NCBI RefSeq assembly: GCF_041381155.1
Contig: NC_091135.1
Coordinates: 496,001-560,000 of the forward strand
Reading direction: 5' to 3'
DNA length: 64,000 bases
DNA from: Argopecten irradians
Lineage: Eukaryota > Mollusca > Bivalvia > Pectinida > Pectinidae
The notes beneath the pieces are model-generated. The model was given only the letters and a program-made list of their open reading frames with translations, searched no databases and was not told the origin of the DNA. The first letter of the stretch is position 1, and each line of letters opens with the position of its first letter. Below are positions 35,301-50,300 of the stretch, piece after piece. Position numbers and translations under genes: made by a program.

Positions 35301-38300
35301 CTTAACAGTGTACGTTTATGACATACCATTGGTTGTTCTATAAGACTTTGCAACGATACAATTTTGCAAGTGTTCAGCTGCCAAATCATCCGCCAGAAAT
35401 CATTAATAGTACTAGTCATCGGTCCTATAAAAAAAAACATTTTTATCGTACTTTGAATATTCATAGCATCCGTTGTCTAAAGATTAAAGTATTGAGTTGA
35501 GTTGTTTATCTATTAAGTAGAAACTTTTTAAACAGTTCTGTTCAGTGTTACCATACTTTTACCTTGTGATATTTAAACACCACATTTCACATACATACTA
35601 TGATCATACTTAACTTGTGCTGCAACGTATTTTGAATTTTCTGTTACGCTCTGTAAAATAAGAACACGCATTTAAACAGATTGACAGACTCATTCTTTAC
35701 AAATTGTGGAATATTCTTTATAAGTTCAATTAGCATTATCGATCACTCATTTTACAAAATAGTCCTTTAAACGCCTAGCGATATTTGACCCAATAGTAAA
35801 GGTTCTTGGCAATTTTGAAGTTGGTGGATAGTTTTGATAAAATGTTAAACCTTAAAATTTTAAAATCTTATTTATGAAAAAGATCGTCTGCATTTAATAA
35901 TACATCAAATCGTCATACAAGAGGTCACCATTTTTTAATAGACAGCCATGCATTATTCTCTAATGCTACCATTTTGATTAGTAATGTTATTTATTGGTGA
36001 TATTCGGTAAATCCTTTAGTTTGTTTGTTTGATTAATTAATTGATTATTCGTTCAAGATATTACGTAATAATCTAAGTTTGGAAATGGGATATTGGATTT
36101 CGTATGCATACAGCATTAAATACAAGACATTTTGAGCGGAGATCTAGTGAAATATAAGATACATGTAACATTTCAACTGCATATTTTTTATTATGTAAAC
36201 AATAAAATCTAACAAAAAATATCAAGATAATTCATAGGGTTTCGTGAAGACTTGAAGAAAGTTTAATGGTCGATATAATGATATCCTAAATACAAAATTG
36301 TACACCGACTCATTCTTAACTCTATTATGCATAGTTACTTTAGATAAATTTTATAGAAATGTTGTCGGTTATTGACTCAAATTCGTAATTGTTCATTGAA
36401 ATTGACCACGAGTTGACACCAATCGGTTTGTATGACAGGTATTGAAAATAAAGTATACTTATTTTTCAAACAGATCTCTACTTGTAATTTTTAGATGAAT
36501 GATCACACTTATCTATTGTGGTAAGATAATGTGAGTGCAATGAAAACCCATGGTTTCCGATAACTAGTAGTAAGCAAACTGGTCGCTGACGATGGAAAAA
36601 ATAAAGAACAATTACACTTTCTCTCCTTTGCACATGTAAGTCTTTAACTCAAAGAATGACTACACTCGAGTATTCCCTCGTCAAGTATTTACTTCACTTA
36701 AAACAAATTTGGTCACAGGCACACAATGAAGGAGGATAGGTCAAATGTATGTCCAGACAGTGATTCTAATTTGGGACTTCTGAACATTAACTGGTTCTTT
36801 ACCGATAGTATTACCTGATCGCCCGTTATCGATCCTGTCTAGAACTACTATACCCCTCCCAATATACTCTATACTACTAGGTAGATTACTGAAGCTTCAT
36901 TTCGAAAGATTCAGCGTTAAAATGTGCTGCATAAATTCAGCGGTTTTTTTTTATTGACTTCCCTTCTTTACTACCGTTATGACGGCACAAGTGAATTCCA
37001 GCGCACTACAGCCAATGACAATCGCTCCAGGGTATATTAACTCGTGACATATACAAACATATTATACGGGTGAAGTCACAGAATATCAAGCGAATAATGT
37101 GATAAGAAATATAATTGTGTTATAACAATAATATGATAATAATGTATTACTTACATCAATGTAGTTGGCGTTGATGTAGTCAGAATATCGATCATTTCCA
37201 ACTTTTTCAAGGATAACCCGAGAATGGTCGTCTGTGTAAAGACATCATTTATGGTAATAATACATTATTTGCATTAATTCAACCATATTTAGAAAAAATA
37301 TCTAGATACGTAAATATTCCTAAATAAGAACACTTAATAGGTCCATTTTTTTTATACATTTACCCAAGTATCTTCTGCTTGGATTACTGTCTTTGTTTGA
37401 AAAAAAAAATACTTACATGTAAACGGTCTCTTTAATCGATTCTTTGGTCTGTTTTGTGGTAACAAGCCGATTTCTTGCGGATGTAATGCTCCAGTTGGTA
37501 TAGACTATAATTGATAAAAACTGTTATACTACTATAGATATTATAAGTATTACGTTTCCCTAGTAACGCAGCTCACAATTTGATCCATCAGAAGAATAAG
37601 TTCACACACATTCTTCATATCATATCAAATCAAATGGAATATTGGATATCATCCATTGTATTTGTACATTATGAATGTCAAATATGAAAATTGTCGATAA
37701 TTACGACCAGAATCACAATGTAAAGGACGACAGTTGTATCTAAAGAACATTTTCAAAGCGTTTTTTAAATAAGAATTTACTTCATGATTATAAACTTTAA
37801 AACAGGGAATATTGTTGGTGTGTTTTTAAAATTCCCTTTATTTTGTATAACAATAAACTCGAACGTAACTAATTGTATACTGTAACAATACAAGATAATT
37901 ATCATTTAGAAACTATTGTGTCCTCTTCACTGTTACCTTAAATTCGTCCATAAAAGTTTGTGCCTTGTTCTGAAGTTTTGTGTTGACTAACGATTTTAGT
38001 TTAGAGACAGGAAAACCCAACTGGATCGGAAGAGGGAATTCCAAGAGATTCCTGTTTAGAGTTCATATATCTATTTTCAGAATCCTTTGACGGCTCTTCT
38101 CCTGCTTCTGAAAGTTTGAAATAAGCAATAGAGGAAATGGCATGTTCACCACATTTATTTTGTCTCTCGGAAAGCGAGGCTTGTTTTAGAATTGAACAAA
38201 AATACATTTGTTTGAAACTCAGAAGTGGAGTTGTTATCTTCTTACAAAACCAATACTTGGAGTCCTATATATCAAGGTATTCATACCAAATCCAGGAAAC

Positions 38301-41300
38301 TTTTGACTACTGATATACAGGGATATAAAGTTATCAACAGTTCTGGATATATCCTGTTAGTTTGTGCGATACGAAAAAGAGAAACCAGTACAATAAGTAT
38401 ATGATGTAACATGATGTAGAGACCGCAGAACCGTACCAAAAACTGATTCCTGGAAATTCTCTTTTAGGCAGGATATTTCATAGAAAAGGTTAATGATTAG
38501 GAGAATGCTGGTTGGAAAATGAGACTGCATTAAGCATTTAAATTTTAATGTGTGGGTTAGGCAATACACGTAGATGTTAAATGTATAAAGAAATTTGTTT
38601 AAGTCTGTTTTGTTAGAGGAAAGTGATCAATAGTGCATTAAAAATAGTTAATTTTTGATCCGGAATTCAATGCAAAATGACAGCTCCCACGCAAGTTTAG
38701 CAAGATGGTAAATCTTTAAAATTTTCAATTCAGATGTGTAACAGGTAACTGTCTTCGAAATCAGTATTAAAGACCAAGAATTTATAATTGAGAAGGATTA
38801 GTGAATGTCTCTTTACACTACTAAACACCACACGAGACGCCTATGAACCGGGAATAAAAAACATTTTTCTTAACAAATACTTGTCTTATCGAGTCAAACG
38901 AAACACAAATGTAATGTTAATTCAATTTCACAACGTTTAGTACCTGCTTTACAGACGGAATATTTAGAAGAAATGTCTTAAATTTTCGTTAAAAAATACG
39001 AGAGCTCATGAAATGACAGCACGCTTCAGAAAGTAAGACGGTAACCCTCGCATCCGCAAGCTACATTAAAGGTTGCGCTGGTGGATATCAAAGGGAAATC
39101 AGTCGTCGCCCAACTTCAAGGTCAGTGCACAAACACAAAAGTTCCTGCGCTGTACTTGCCCAAAACCCAGTGCGACTTATCCTTCTCATATTTTTAGCAA
39201 TCAATCTAATTACCTGATATAGTACTGTAGATGTTCTTCTCTGTCTCTTCCAGTTCACTATAGATGTTCTTTTGGTTTAGATCCGCGTGGATGACATCGG
39301 TATAGGATTCTTCTTTCCTTATATTCAAGCAGCATCTGCGTGAAATAACCACCAACATAGCGTTATCATGTCATGTCAGCAAGAGAATTGTAATCGTTTT
39401 ACTTCAAATGACCAAAATGTTTGCATTGAACTCTAATAAAAAATAAATGCTTAGAAAATTAATTATGATTACATATACTATTTGAGAGATTGTTATTGTA
39501 TTTTTTTTTTATTATATCTCGGAAAACTTACATATAATGTACCTGGTGTGTGAAAATGTATACGATTGGCATATAAGATTTTTATTATCTTTTATTGAAG
39601 GTAATCTCGCCATGGCAAATAGCTAGGGACATCTCCGATATTCTTTTCCTAATTTCCCCATGACCCATTTATGGTGTTTTGCCTTCCGTTGCACCTCACC
39701 CATAAAAGCCCAGATTTCTCGAACTAAAAGGCACTGACTTAAATCAAAGCATAAGTCAGTTCCCCCATTATCTCAAATGTTTGTCAAATATATGTGTTTT
39801 AATTCAAGTTAGTTTTGAGAATTCATGGTCTGTACCCTTTGTGTGTGAGAGGTAACTATAATTTTTGTTTTTATCTATTTAATATTTAATATGCAATGAT
39901 TTTGGCTGGCATTCACCAGTAATAGTCTAAGAGTATATTATGCCGAGTTTGTTTGTTTCCTTCTGTCGATGAACGTACGGTATAGTGAGATACAGTGCAG
40001 CACTAACCTAAATTAGAAGGAATCAAATATTAAATTTCTCATTCTCTGTAAAATATTAATTCGCAATCGGAGCATGTAATTCCATACATGTCTTCCAATA
40101 ATGATCGTTACTTTTTATAGAATTTCGATTAAAATATCACCAACTTAAATGTCTAAAGATATTTATTTACCTTTTCCTAACGACGACTATTGCTTATGAC
40201 GGCCAACACCGCCACCAGGACCACACCAACGGCGAAACCTACTATTCGCCCTACCGATAGGGACGGGCTATCAGACATCTGTTCTTTTTGTTCTGGTAAA
40301 TACAAATATAGCATGGAGATAGGTCATTTCAACTAATAGTATATCTTATTACGCCCTTTTTATAAGGCGCTCAAAAAGCGTACTCGACACAATAATGTAT
40401 TCTCTGCTCTCCCTGTCAATAACATCCTGGCCTTTTTATACAAATATAATATGATTATGTGATTTTTTGACAGCGACAATAAAGAAACCGCATCAAGTTG
40501 CCATAACTATTTGTAGCGAAGATGATGAAGTCCTAAAGATATATTTCATGTATCAGAGAACAGCTTTTCAGGCTGATTATTTAAAACATATTATGGATAT
40601 AAAATAAGAACATTTCACATGTTAGTACACTATGTATGATGAAATCAGTATCAAAATCAATTTAGAATTTCACCAATGCCTTCTCCGTAAAAATTTGTTA
40701 TTAATGTACCACAGACATCGCTACCCTAAAAGTTTTGAGCCTGTCATATCGGATTTTATACTCACGATTAAATAAATAACGATTAGATTTTTTAAAAATC
40801 AATAGTTTTTACATAATTAAATTGCTATATTAACCTAGATGGCGTAATTACCTCCCTTATCATAATGGCTTTTGAAGGGTATATTATTCATTAATATTTT
40901 CAACAGATAATATTGACGATTTACTTTTATTAACACAATTCCATTAAAAGATACACTGCGAAAGTATATTTAGTGGAAAATAAACGTACTTGTTCTGCAG
41001 AATTCGCCTCCGTACCCTGTATCACATTCAGTACTACAAACACCAGAATCCAGTACACAACTACTGCAATGGCCGCATGTCATATTGCATGAAAAACCGT
41101 ATAAACCAGCCACACATTCTGTTAATAACAAAATAGGACACTGTAGGAACGACATCAGCAAAAATATCCAAATCTACATAAATGTTTCTACCTCTTGATA
41201 TCTGAAGGAAAAACAAAAATAAAATAAAATGCTTATGTTGACAACAATCTAAAGCTCCGTTACATGAAATATATATATATTATAAAACGGTAACAAATGC

Positions 41301-44300
41301 TAGGAATTGCTTTAAAGCATTATTTTTTAAATAGTTCGCTATATAAGACGCAGTTAAGACCATGCAATAAGCTCACTTACTTGTACATTCCCCGCTGTTC
41401 TGGTCACATTCACTGCAATTACTAATGCATGGCATAGAACAGTTCGTCCCAAAAAATCCACCGACGCAACCTTCAATGATATAATTGAAAGTAAAAATAA
41501 ATAATGCAATGAATATCATATTCAGCAATATGTCTAAATCGTACATAACACATTTATTTAGATTCATAAAGCAATTATAAGAAATTCTAGGTGTGAGAAG
41601 GTCGGTTTATTGTGAACAGATGTTATGACCCTACATACATTTGATCTAGCAAACAATATACCCAGTCTTACAGCAATAGATAATTATGTATTATCGATTT
41701 TGCACAAATGTCTTATAGATATTATTTTCTCAATGACTTTTTTTAAATATAATACTTACCTGAGCAAGATGCTGTGGTTTTATCACAGATTCCATTCTGA
41801 CAGTTTGCTGGACAGTCGAGTTCACATATTTCACCACGTTTTGTTGGGACGCAGGCTGAATCATTTGTAGTTTATTAGTCCGGTAATCTTATACAAGCTT
41901 CAGTTATATGTTTACTTTTCACGTAGTCTCAATTATAGAATTCCACTTATTCTTTTTTACTTTCATTATTTTTTTTAATTTTTTCATGTATTATGTCTTT
42001 TCTTATCGTAATTATCATGTATATTTACCAGAAAGAGGGAATTGTCTATATCATTCCTGCTTTACGAGCGAGTTGTTTCACAGAAATCGGCAGTGTCATT
42101 AAGGATGATATATCTTTAGCTACCTAGAGTTCATGGTACATCTTAATATATCTTAATATGGAAAAAATAAACAACCTACCTGTGCATTGTCCATTATCTT
42201 GTGCACAAACCATATCCCTACAATTATTTGAGCAGTTATATTGGCACATGTCGCCATACTTTCCTATAACGCATTCTGAAACAAAATATTAGCCGATGTC
42301 AATATCAGAGAATTCGAAATACACCTGTCTACACAAACCAACAAAATGAAGGCCAATATATACTAAAAACTGTATATATACTACCTTCACAAGACCCGTT
42401 GTTTCTCAAACACTTGGTATTCTTGCAATTGTTGGAGCAGTTGATAACACAGAAATCTCCATACTTGCCAGGACTGCAGTCTGAAATTAAAAGAAAGCGT
42501 AAATAGACAAGATTAGCCTTACCAAAAAAATAACTTTTGTAATCATCAGTCGATCAAATACATTGTAAATATAATCCAATAACAACTTAATTTGATTATT
42601 AATTTCCATTGATATACACTTTTCTTTGACAGTTCTTTAACTACTTTTCCTCGTGACTTTTCCTATTGTTTCACTAGTAAAACTGAATATAATCAATAAA
42701 TCAAAATTAATAAGATAAGGAAAAAAGTTAGTGTATGTATTTCAAAATCACTCCATATCTCATCTATCATCAACAATCTGTTCAAATTTAATCGTTTATT
42801 ATTTGAATGTTTTACTTAAGTAAGATAATCTATTCAAAAATTCGTAAATTTATTCTAGGACTTTGTTTTTATGAAATTATTGCGCAGTTATACTAGTCAC
42901 TTTTTTTTTTCTTTTATATGGGCTATGATGAAGTTCTATGCTAAGCCAATGAAAAAAATTGTTACAAGCAAAATATTACAATAGAAAAAATCACCGGAAT
43001 ATCATGCACATTCATGTGAAAAATGGATTAATTATTGTTGAATTATTCAATACTGTTGCAATGTCCAGAGTCTTGTAAGCACAAACTATCCTTGCAATTC
43101 GTAGAGCAATTATATTGGCAGCGATTTCCGTTACGGTTTGTTGGAAACGCATCCTGATATTAGCAAACCATTTAAGTCATGTGATGTAGAAGGATTCTCT
43201 ACAAAAATTTGCAAAAGAAAAAAAAATGATTTTCATACCTCGAGGAAGTTTAAAAAAAATAAGTGACATCAATCCTTAAACAATTTTGCGAGACTACATT
43301 ATAATAAAAATAACGCTTAAACTACTATTCTATTGATGTTTATATTCAATGGATAATCATACACAACGTCGACGTCTCTATTGTGACGTCATGGATAACG
43401 TCGAGTTTTCGCACCACTTCCTCGGCTCTTGTCTTCATATTAGGTATAAAGAAAAATGCACATGCCAATCAGAAAGTCGAATTTCGTATGAAAAAATGAA
43501 AACTAATGATAGTGGTATATACTTTATGATTTTGCAGTTACTGATATCACATATCCTAATTTACTATAAAAGGGTCAAAGTAAGTCTCACCGTAGCAGTA
43601 TCGCTGTGTCCTTTCACAAAAGCCGTTTCATTTACAAGTTAATTGGACAAATATTAAAAAATAACAATAATCATTCTTACATTAAATATTGTTAGAACAA
43701 TGATTTTGTCGCACTAATTTCAAATATTTATATTTATGTTTTTAATTGCATAGTTAGTCTTTTTACATCTGAAATTTGCAGAACTGATCTGGAAAAGGTA
43801 TTTTATTAATAGTATCCGATTTAAAGGAAATTTTTCCACCTTTTTTTTATAATTAATTGCTTGTTGAGAAACTTGTAAACAATGTGCAGCTCATAAAGTA
43901 TTATTTTCGGATACTCTTTTTATCCTTATTTATACATTGAGATCTACTTCCAAATATTCTTGTGATTTGCCTCGGTTAATCTTCAAAACGATATAATGTA
44001 GCTTAATGCAACCATGATATAAAGTTTCCTTTTATTTCACTTAGTTGATGTCAATATCTTTCAAAATGAAGTATTACCAGAGACTTACCGTAGCAGTTCC
44101 CTGTGTTCTTTTCACATAACGTCTCATTACAAGTAAACTGGACAGGTCTGGTCACATTTATCGCTATATGTTCCTGGGACACATTCTGTAAACATTTATT
44201 TAACACCTCGTATTCTGTTTAATCAAGATGGGCAGTTTTTTGAAAAGAATAATATATTATTTGTATTACATTTTTTCATAATATTTCTTTCTGTTTATAA

Positions 44301-47300
44301 TGACAATAAAAAATCGTACACTACCTGCCTCTCAATGTGGATTACTGTACAATAAAAAGGCAATTATCTCTATGTGATCTTTTGAGTGCATGCATTTAAT
44401 TCTCCACAGAACAAAGCTCCACTGAACTACAAACTACATAATTTACTGTACCACTGGTTGTGAAATTTAACATGCATGTCCATATTCTAACATATTGGGT
44501 AACATGCATGATAATGACCTAGTTTATACTATTATATCAAGGTAGTACAATATACTGTACTCATCCAAATGTATGAAACTTTATCTTGAAATATATATAA
44601 GAAAGAGAAGACATCAATATGAAATTCAGTATAATTTTTGAATCAATAAGGGAACTATAGAGTAATACATGTCGTTTGTGTCCCGAATCTGTTGGGGTAA
44701 ACCATTTTTAAAAGAAAATTAATTATTACTTCAAAAATATTATAACGGTTCATTTCATAAAAAAATATTCATGACACAGATATACATTCTGAATACGTAT
44801 AGTGGGTGTTTTATTGTGTCCTTAATTATCGATAATAAAAACGTTGTGATTTAGTGTGAAACGATTCATACCAAAACAGTCTCCACCATCCTTCTGACAA
44901 CGATTATCTTTACAATTCGAAGGACAATCAGGGTTGCAGAAGTCACCATATTTTCCTGTTTCACAATCTGAAAAAAAACCCAATATAATGAAATGAATAT
45001 TACTATAGATAACAATTATCCTGAATTTAACAAGTATTAGTGACAAGTTGATTAATTTAATTTTTTAGCGATAAAAACTACAGTTTTGAAACATAAATGT
45101 TACTTTCAATATTGTTGGTACATTAATTGCATTCATAGAAATTAATTATTTAAAGTTTGTTAATATATTAGTATTGAGTGCAATACCTTTATTTGAAACG
45201 CTACATTCGTTCATTTCTTTATTGTGAAAATAATAATGACACATGATACAATATTCATAGTAATTCTTCCTTCTTTTATATTTGATACTTTTTAGTGTTC
45301 TGGTGGAAATGTGCTTTTTTCTTCGATAAATAAAAATATATCAAACCACACAAGTACCAAACGATCATCATTTAAACCTTTATATATGTAATCTAAGTTT
45401 GACTCATAATTAATTTAATGTTTTCTTTGTTCAACGATGACTAAGTTGATATCAATTACTTACAGAAACACACTCCTGTCTTGGGGTTACAGTTCCCGCC
45501 ATAACACGATCCTTGGCACATATTGTTACAGTCGTCATTTCCTGGACCATAACGCCCCACTATACATCCTGTGTCAAAATACAAATTTATCACAAATCAT
45601 TTATAAGAAGATTATCGGGAAAAACTAGTATTACATCATCGAGAAAAACATTCTATGAAGATTAGAGAGACAGCGACGCTAAACTTCACAAGCTACACAG
45701 TCAACCACAGTGTACCGTTATTCAATTCTTATGATAAACATCGAAGGACCAAACTACCGTCTCATCTCTGGTATCACACGGAGCCTTCAATTCTGGTACG
45801 AAATCTTCTAGACGTTGTTATAATGAAAACGATATTAACCTCTATAAGATCTTGGTTTTTTTTTTTAATTTGAGAAATTAACTTTTAAACGCGATATATA
45901 TGATAAATAACAGTCACACATTACGGGACCTGTTTATCCCATATACCTTATACTTTATATTTATACCGTGAGGATCATCTGTTTCTTGGCTACCTTCAGG
46001 TTAACTTAACTTATACTGCATTATAATATCGTCCCGTAATAAAATGTAGTGCGTAATTAGAGAGCCAATATTCTTTTGGTTGATATTTACAAAGCACATA
46101 CATGTCATCCGGCCGATATAAAAAAAAAAACAACTAAAATTTGGCTTGATATTTTGTCTCTACTGCATGTCGCACTTTAGTTTTAAACAAGGGGGAGATA
46201 ATCTAGTAAAGAACTCTGCTGAGAAAGTCTTATCAGCAACTGGTGACCAGTCTAGTCATGCAGTAAATGCAATACATTTTCAAAAGAGGAAAGCGCTATG
46301 AATAGTAATCCGATGTTGAAAGCTATTCATAATCAAGATTGGTAGGAGTTGAACAGTGAGGGGCACTGGGATGGATAACCAACTGCTATGGAATTATCGC
46401 GTGATTTTTCTTTTGTGAAACAATCATAATTATACAGGGTAAATAATCTCATATAGAGGTCGGTTGAGAGGTAAATGTGATCCGACTAATGAACTAGCTC
46501 TCTATTGCTAGGCTGTGAGTTCGAAGCCCACATGGGAAAGTTACCAGGTACTGATTATAGGTCGTTTTTTTTCTGGAATAGTCCTGTTTTCCTCCTCCCT
46601 CTAAACCCTCTTTGTCCCTAAATTGATAGGACGCATTACGATATAAACCTAAACCGTCTGTTTAACTTTCTATTGATCTACGATTATATAAGAATGACGC
46701 TTATGTTTAAGGACTAGGGTACTCGCACGTGCCATGTTAATTGTCATAATGGAATTGAATATCTGCGAAAGCGCTGATAGACATAACATGGATAGTATGT
46801 TATGCATACAATATAACTAAAAAAAAACAACATAAGAAAACATATTAATGTTATAATGATGTTTTCTTATTTAAACGATTTTTTTGCTGTGTTTGTAATC
46901 CATCCCTCTAACAGCGCTTTCGCAGACATCCAATTTCATCCTGACAACACGATTACGTGGAATTTCTCTAGTCCCTACCGGGGACTTTGTCGCGTCTTCG
47001 ATTTTTTTCTGTCGATAATATATATGGACCTTAAAATGCGTAAATTATATACATTGTCTGAGAAACACGAAATAACCCTATTTGGGCATCGAATGAATTC
47101 ACGATCTACGGCACCTAATCGCCTAGCCAAACATACATGTGGCTTAAATCACTGTGTCATATCCACGTCCTCAACAAATAGAATAATGAAAAAAACAGTT
47201 TCAATAGCTAAGTATTCGGTCAGATATCCTGACAAATCGTCAATTATATCATTTATACATTTGCACACAGACGATAATGCACATCAACGGAGTCCAAATT

Positions 47301-50300
47301 GGAAAGGATATTCCAATCCAACTTTCGGAGCAACAACTCCCCACCTAGTGTATATGATGCAGTGTGAAACTACCGAATGTTTCAAATTTCCAATCGGAAA
47401 TATTCTAGGTTATACTAATTTGTCAAAATGATTTACCAGTCTGAAAGGATGACAAATATTTATAAAAAAACATGTATATAATATTGCGTTTATTGTTTAT
47501 TGAAGAACTTCCCTCCTCTCATCAGAATATTACAAAGATTAAAAAAAATTAGAACTTCCAATTCTATTAAAATATCGACAAATGAAAACAAAATCAACGA
47601 TTTTTTCACATTTCGTTTTCATTATATCTTGAAATACTATTTAAATTATAGGTGTAGTCTACAACGTTAATGTTATTTGCTTTCAAATAATGTTCAAAAT
47701 TAATATACTGTGTTTGCGTTTTAATTCAAACAGAAGATATTTCAATTTAAAAGTATAGTTCTACTTACCAAATACCATCACTTCACATAATTCCAGAATG
47801 GCGTTATTACTGTACCAGAATCGTCGTTTTGGATTATTTCGATAGTTGTAAACGGTGACATACCGAGCTACAAACGGGCACTGGTGTTCTTTATTTAGTT
47901 GTACGTCTGCTTCGTTGATACTTTGGTCCTCGTAACATAGAACGCCTTGTGCCGGGCTGTCTGTCGTGTTGGATAAGTAGAGCTGATAACCGCCAAATCT
48001 CTGTTTGGAACCAGCTTTAACGAAAAAAATCAATATGATTCATTGTATCATAATTGATATCAATGTAACAAAAATACGTGTATGTAGAATTATTCAGAAT
48101 TTATGTTGTATTTGAAATATTCACTATATTACAAATTTAATTGTAATGAAATTTTATTAATTTTGCAGCTTTTGTTGTCATGGTAACTATCCGAATGTAT
48201 ACATATTAAGCGAAACGGTCATGTTTTGCCTAATTCTTCATATTTTTTGTCTAATAAGCAATCTTAGATAAACTTCATATTTGCTGATAAAATTTAAGTA
48301 CTTAAATTACATGTTCAGGAGAAACATAAAGTTCAAGTGTGCGCCTTCTAGATGAAAAACTTGGACAAAAATGAAAAAAATCCCCATTGTCATAGCATAT
48401 GCATGTTTAGGAGGCTTTCGGTTTCATCTTCAATGTTAAGAAGATCATTTATCAATTGATAAATTGCTAATGCTTCCTTCCAAGTTCCCTACTCCGGCCA
48501 TCGCAATATTCGTTCTTAGGCTATGTTCATGCTGTCTGGGCGAGAATTCATGAGAACAAGTTCTCGCTCTACCCTTAGATAAGAAAAGTTCAAGGGTGCG
48601 CTTTCACAACCATCATGCCTATGTATCAAAGATGTACACGATATATGAAATTCAATTATTTAACCACTAAAAACAGGTTTAAGAATTACGGGTGGTGGGA
48701 CCTAAAAGGTCCCAAACAGTACATAGTCCTTTCATAGTTGTTGAAAGGAAGTAGTATTAGTTATTATTGTCTTTGGCCACTGGACAAATCACAGATGTCT
48801 CAAGAAAACGGTACATGGAGCATGTATGGCATGTATGGTCACCTTTAAATAACAAGAATTCTTTAACATGTTTGTATCTTTTTGTTCTTTGAGCCTCAAT
48901 GTATCACACAAACAAACAGCAGGATGCTGCTTATCGGCTTTAATGATGCGACTCGTGTCGTTTTTTTAATGAAAGTGTAAATACAGTTTTCGGGAATAAT
49001 AGTACATCTATTCATAAAAAAGGGTGACAAGATAACAATATGGATTCCATCCGAAATATAAATTCCTGAATACTTAAGTTTGTCTTTGCTAACCACTCTG
49101 ACTTCTTCAGACTCCAATATGGAAACTTGGGATTTAATTGTAATTTACACTTACTTCTATAAATTATCTGTATTCTGTTAATGGTCATTAACTGTTGGAG
49201 ATCAACACGCCACCAGGCCGTTTTATGTCCCTCACCAGAAGTATGAGTACAGCATCCAGCCGATGATTCTGTACATCCGTCCACAACGTTGCTAGCTGCC
49301 CAATTACCTCCAAAATCACTGCTCTGAGAAGTTGGTTTTCTCCAGGCGACGTTTGCTTAAATGTTTAAATATAGCTACGTGTATTACGCATCAATAACAA
49401 TTTGCATATTTCGTGTTTTGTATTATACTTTTTTTTTCATAGTTGCAAGGGAGTTGTCGCTAAGAATCAAAATAATGATCGATTTCGAGTTATCGAGAGC
49501 TCCACAAACAAAGTTTATATAGCAAACTAAAAGGGCTACGGATACATAATTGTGACTTATGTTTTCATAGTTCGTAACAGCTGTTCAAAGAAACACAAAA
49601 TTTATAGTTACAGTGCCGCTGACGACCGCCTCTATCTTCGTATTAACAGGACCATTTTCGATTATACGGTTTGACTTGTTGGGTCTAGTTGTTCATTTAT
49701 GTATTAAAGACGGACCTGGGGATTTTTATATTTTTCAGACGAGCCTTGATAAAGCCCTCACAGGCCTGTATCAAAAACTGCAGGATATATACTTGAACCA
49801 ATAACTTTAACAAACGGTCGAGCCGGTTGTTCAGAATAAAAGAAAACTGCATAGGACTATATTATTTTCTTAAAGACTAAATGTTGAGAGCTTATCAATT
49901 AATTACACCATACCAACATCTCATGTTTAAAATAAACAAACAGAAGAAATTGGCGAAAGTGCCCAAAACATGTAGTGATTTTTCTTCGTATACCCATGCG
50001 CGGAAACACCATGTTTGATATACCAAACTGCGGTCATGATTCACGTTAACAAAATAGATATCAACAGGTAAATGTGAAATGGAAAATGATAACGAACGAG
50101 TATGATAAAACTAAATGCACCTTTCTTTGAAGTATTTAAGATGCGTTATTTTTATTTTAAAACAAGAAATATGTAAATATTTAAAATTTAGATATGTCAA
50201 ATTTGAATCAAAACGCTTTGTGTACAGTGTATATGAATGTTATTTTCGTTTCTCGTTCGAAAAGTAACCAATTCGAGAGATCCGTTTTGCGTGTAGACGA

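Noticed and set aside
46856..47431. 191-codon open frame on the plus strand in a copy B intron
   Set aside because: In copy A the same stretch (about 5,280-5,890) is broken by indels, and the frame begins inside a MITE. No domain is recognisable. Probably chance.
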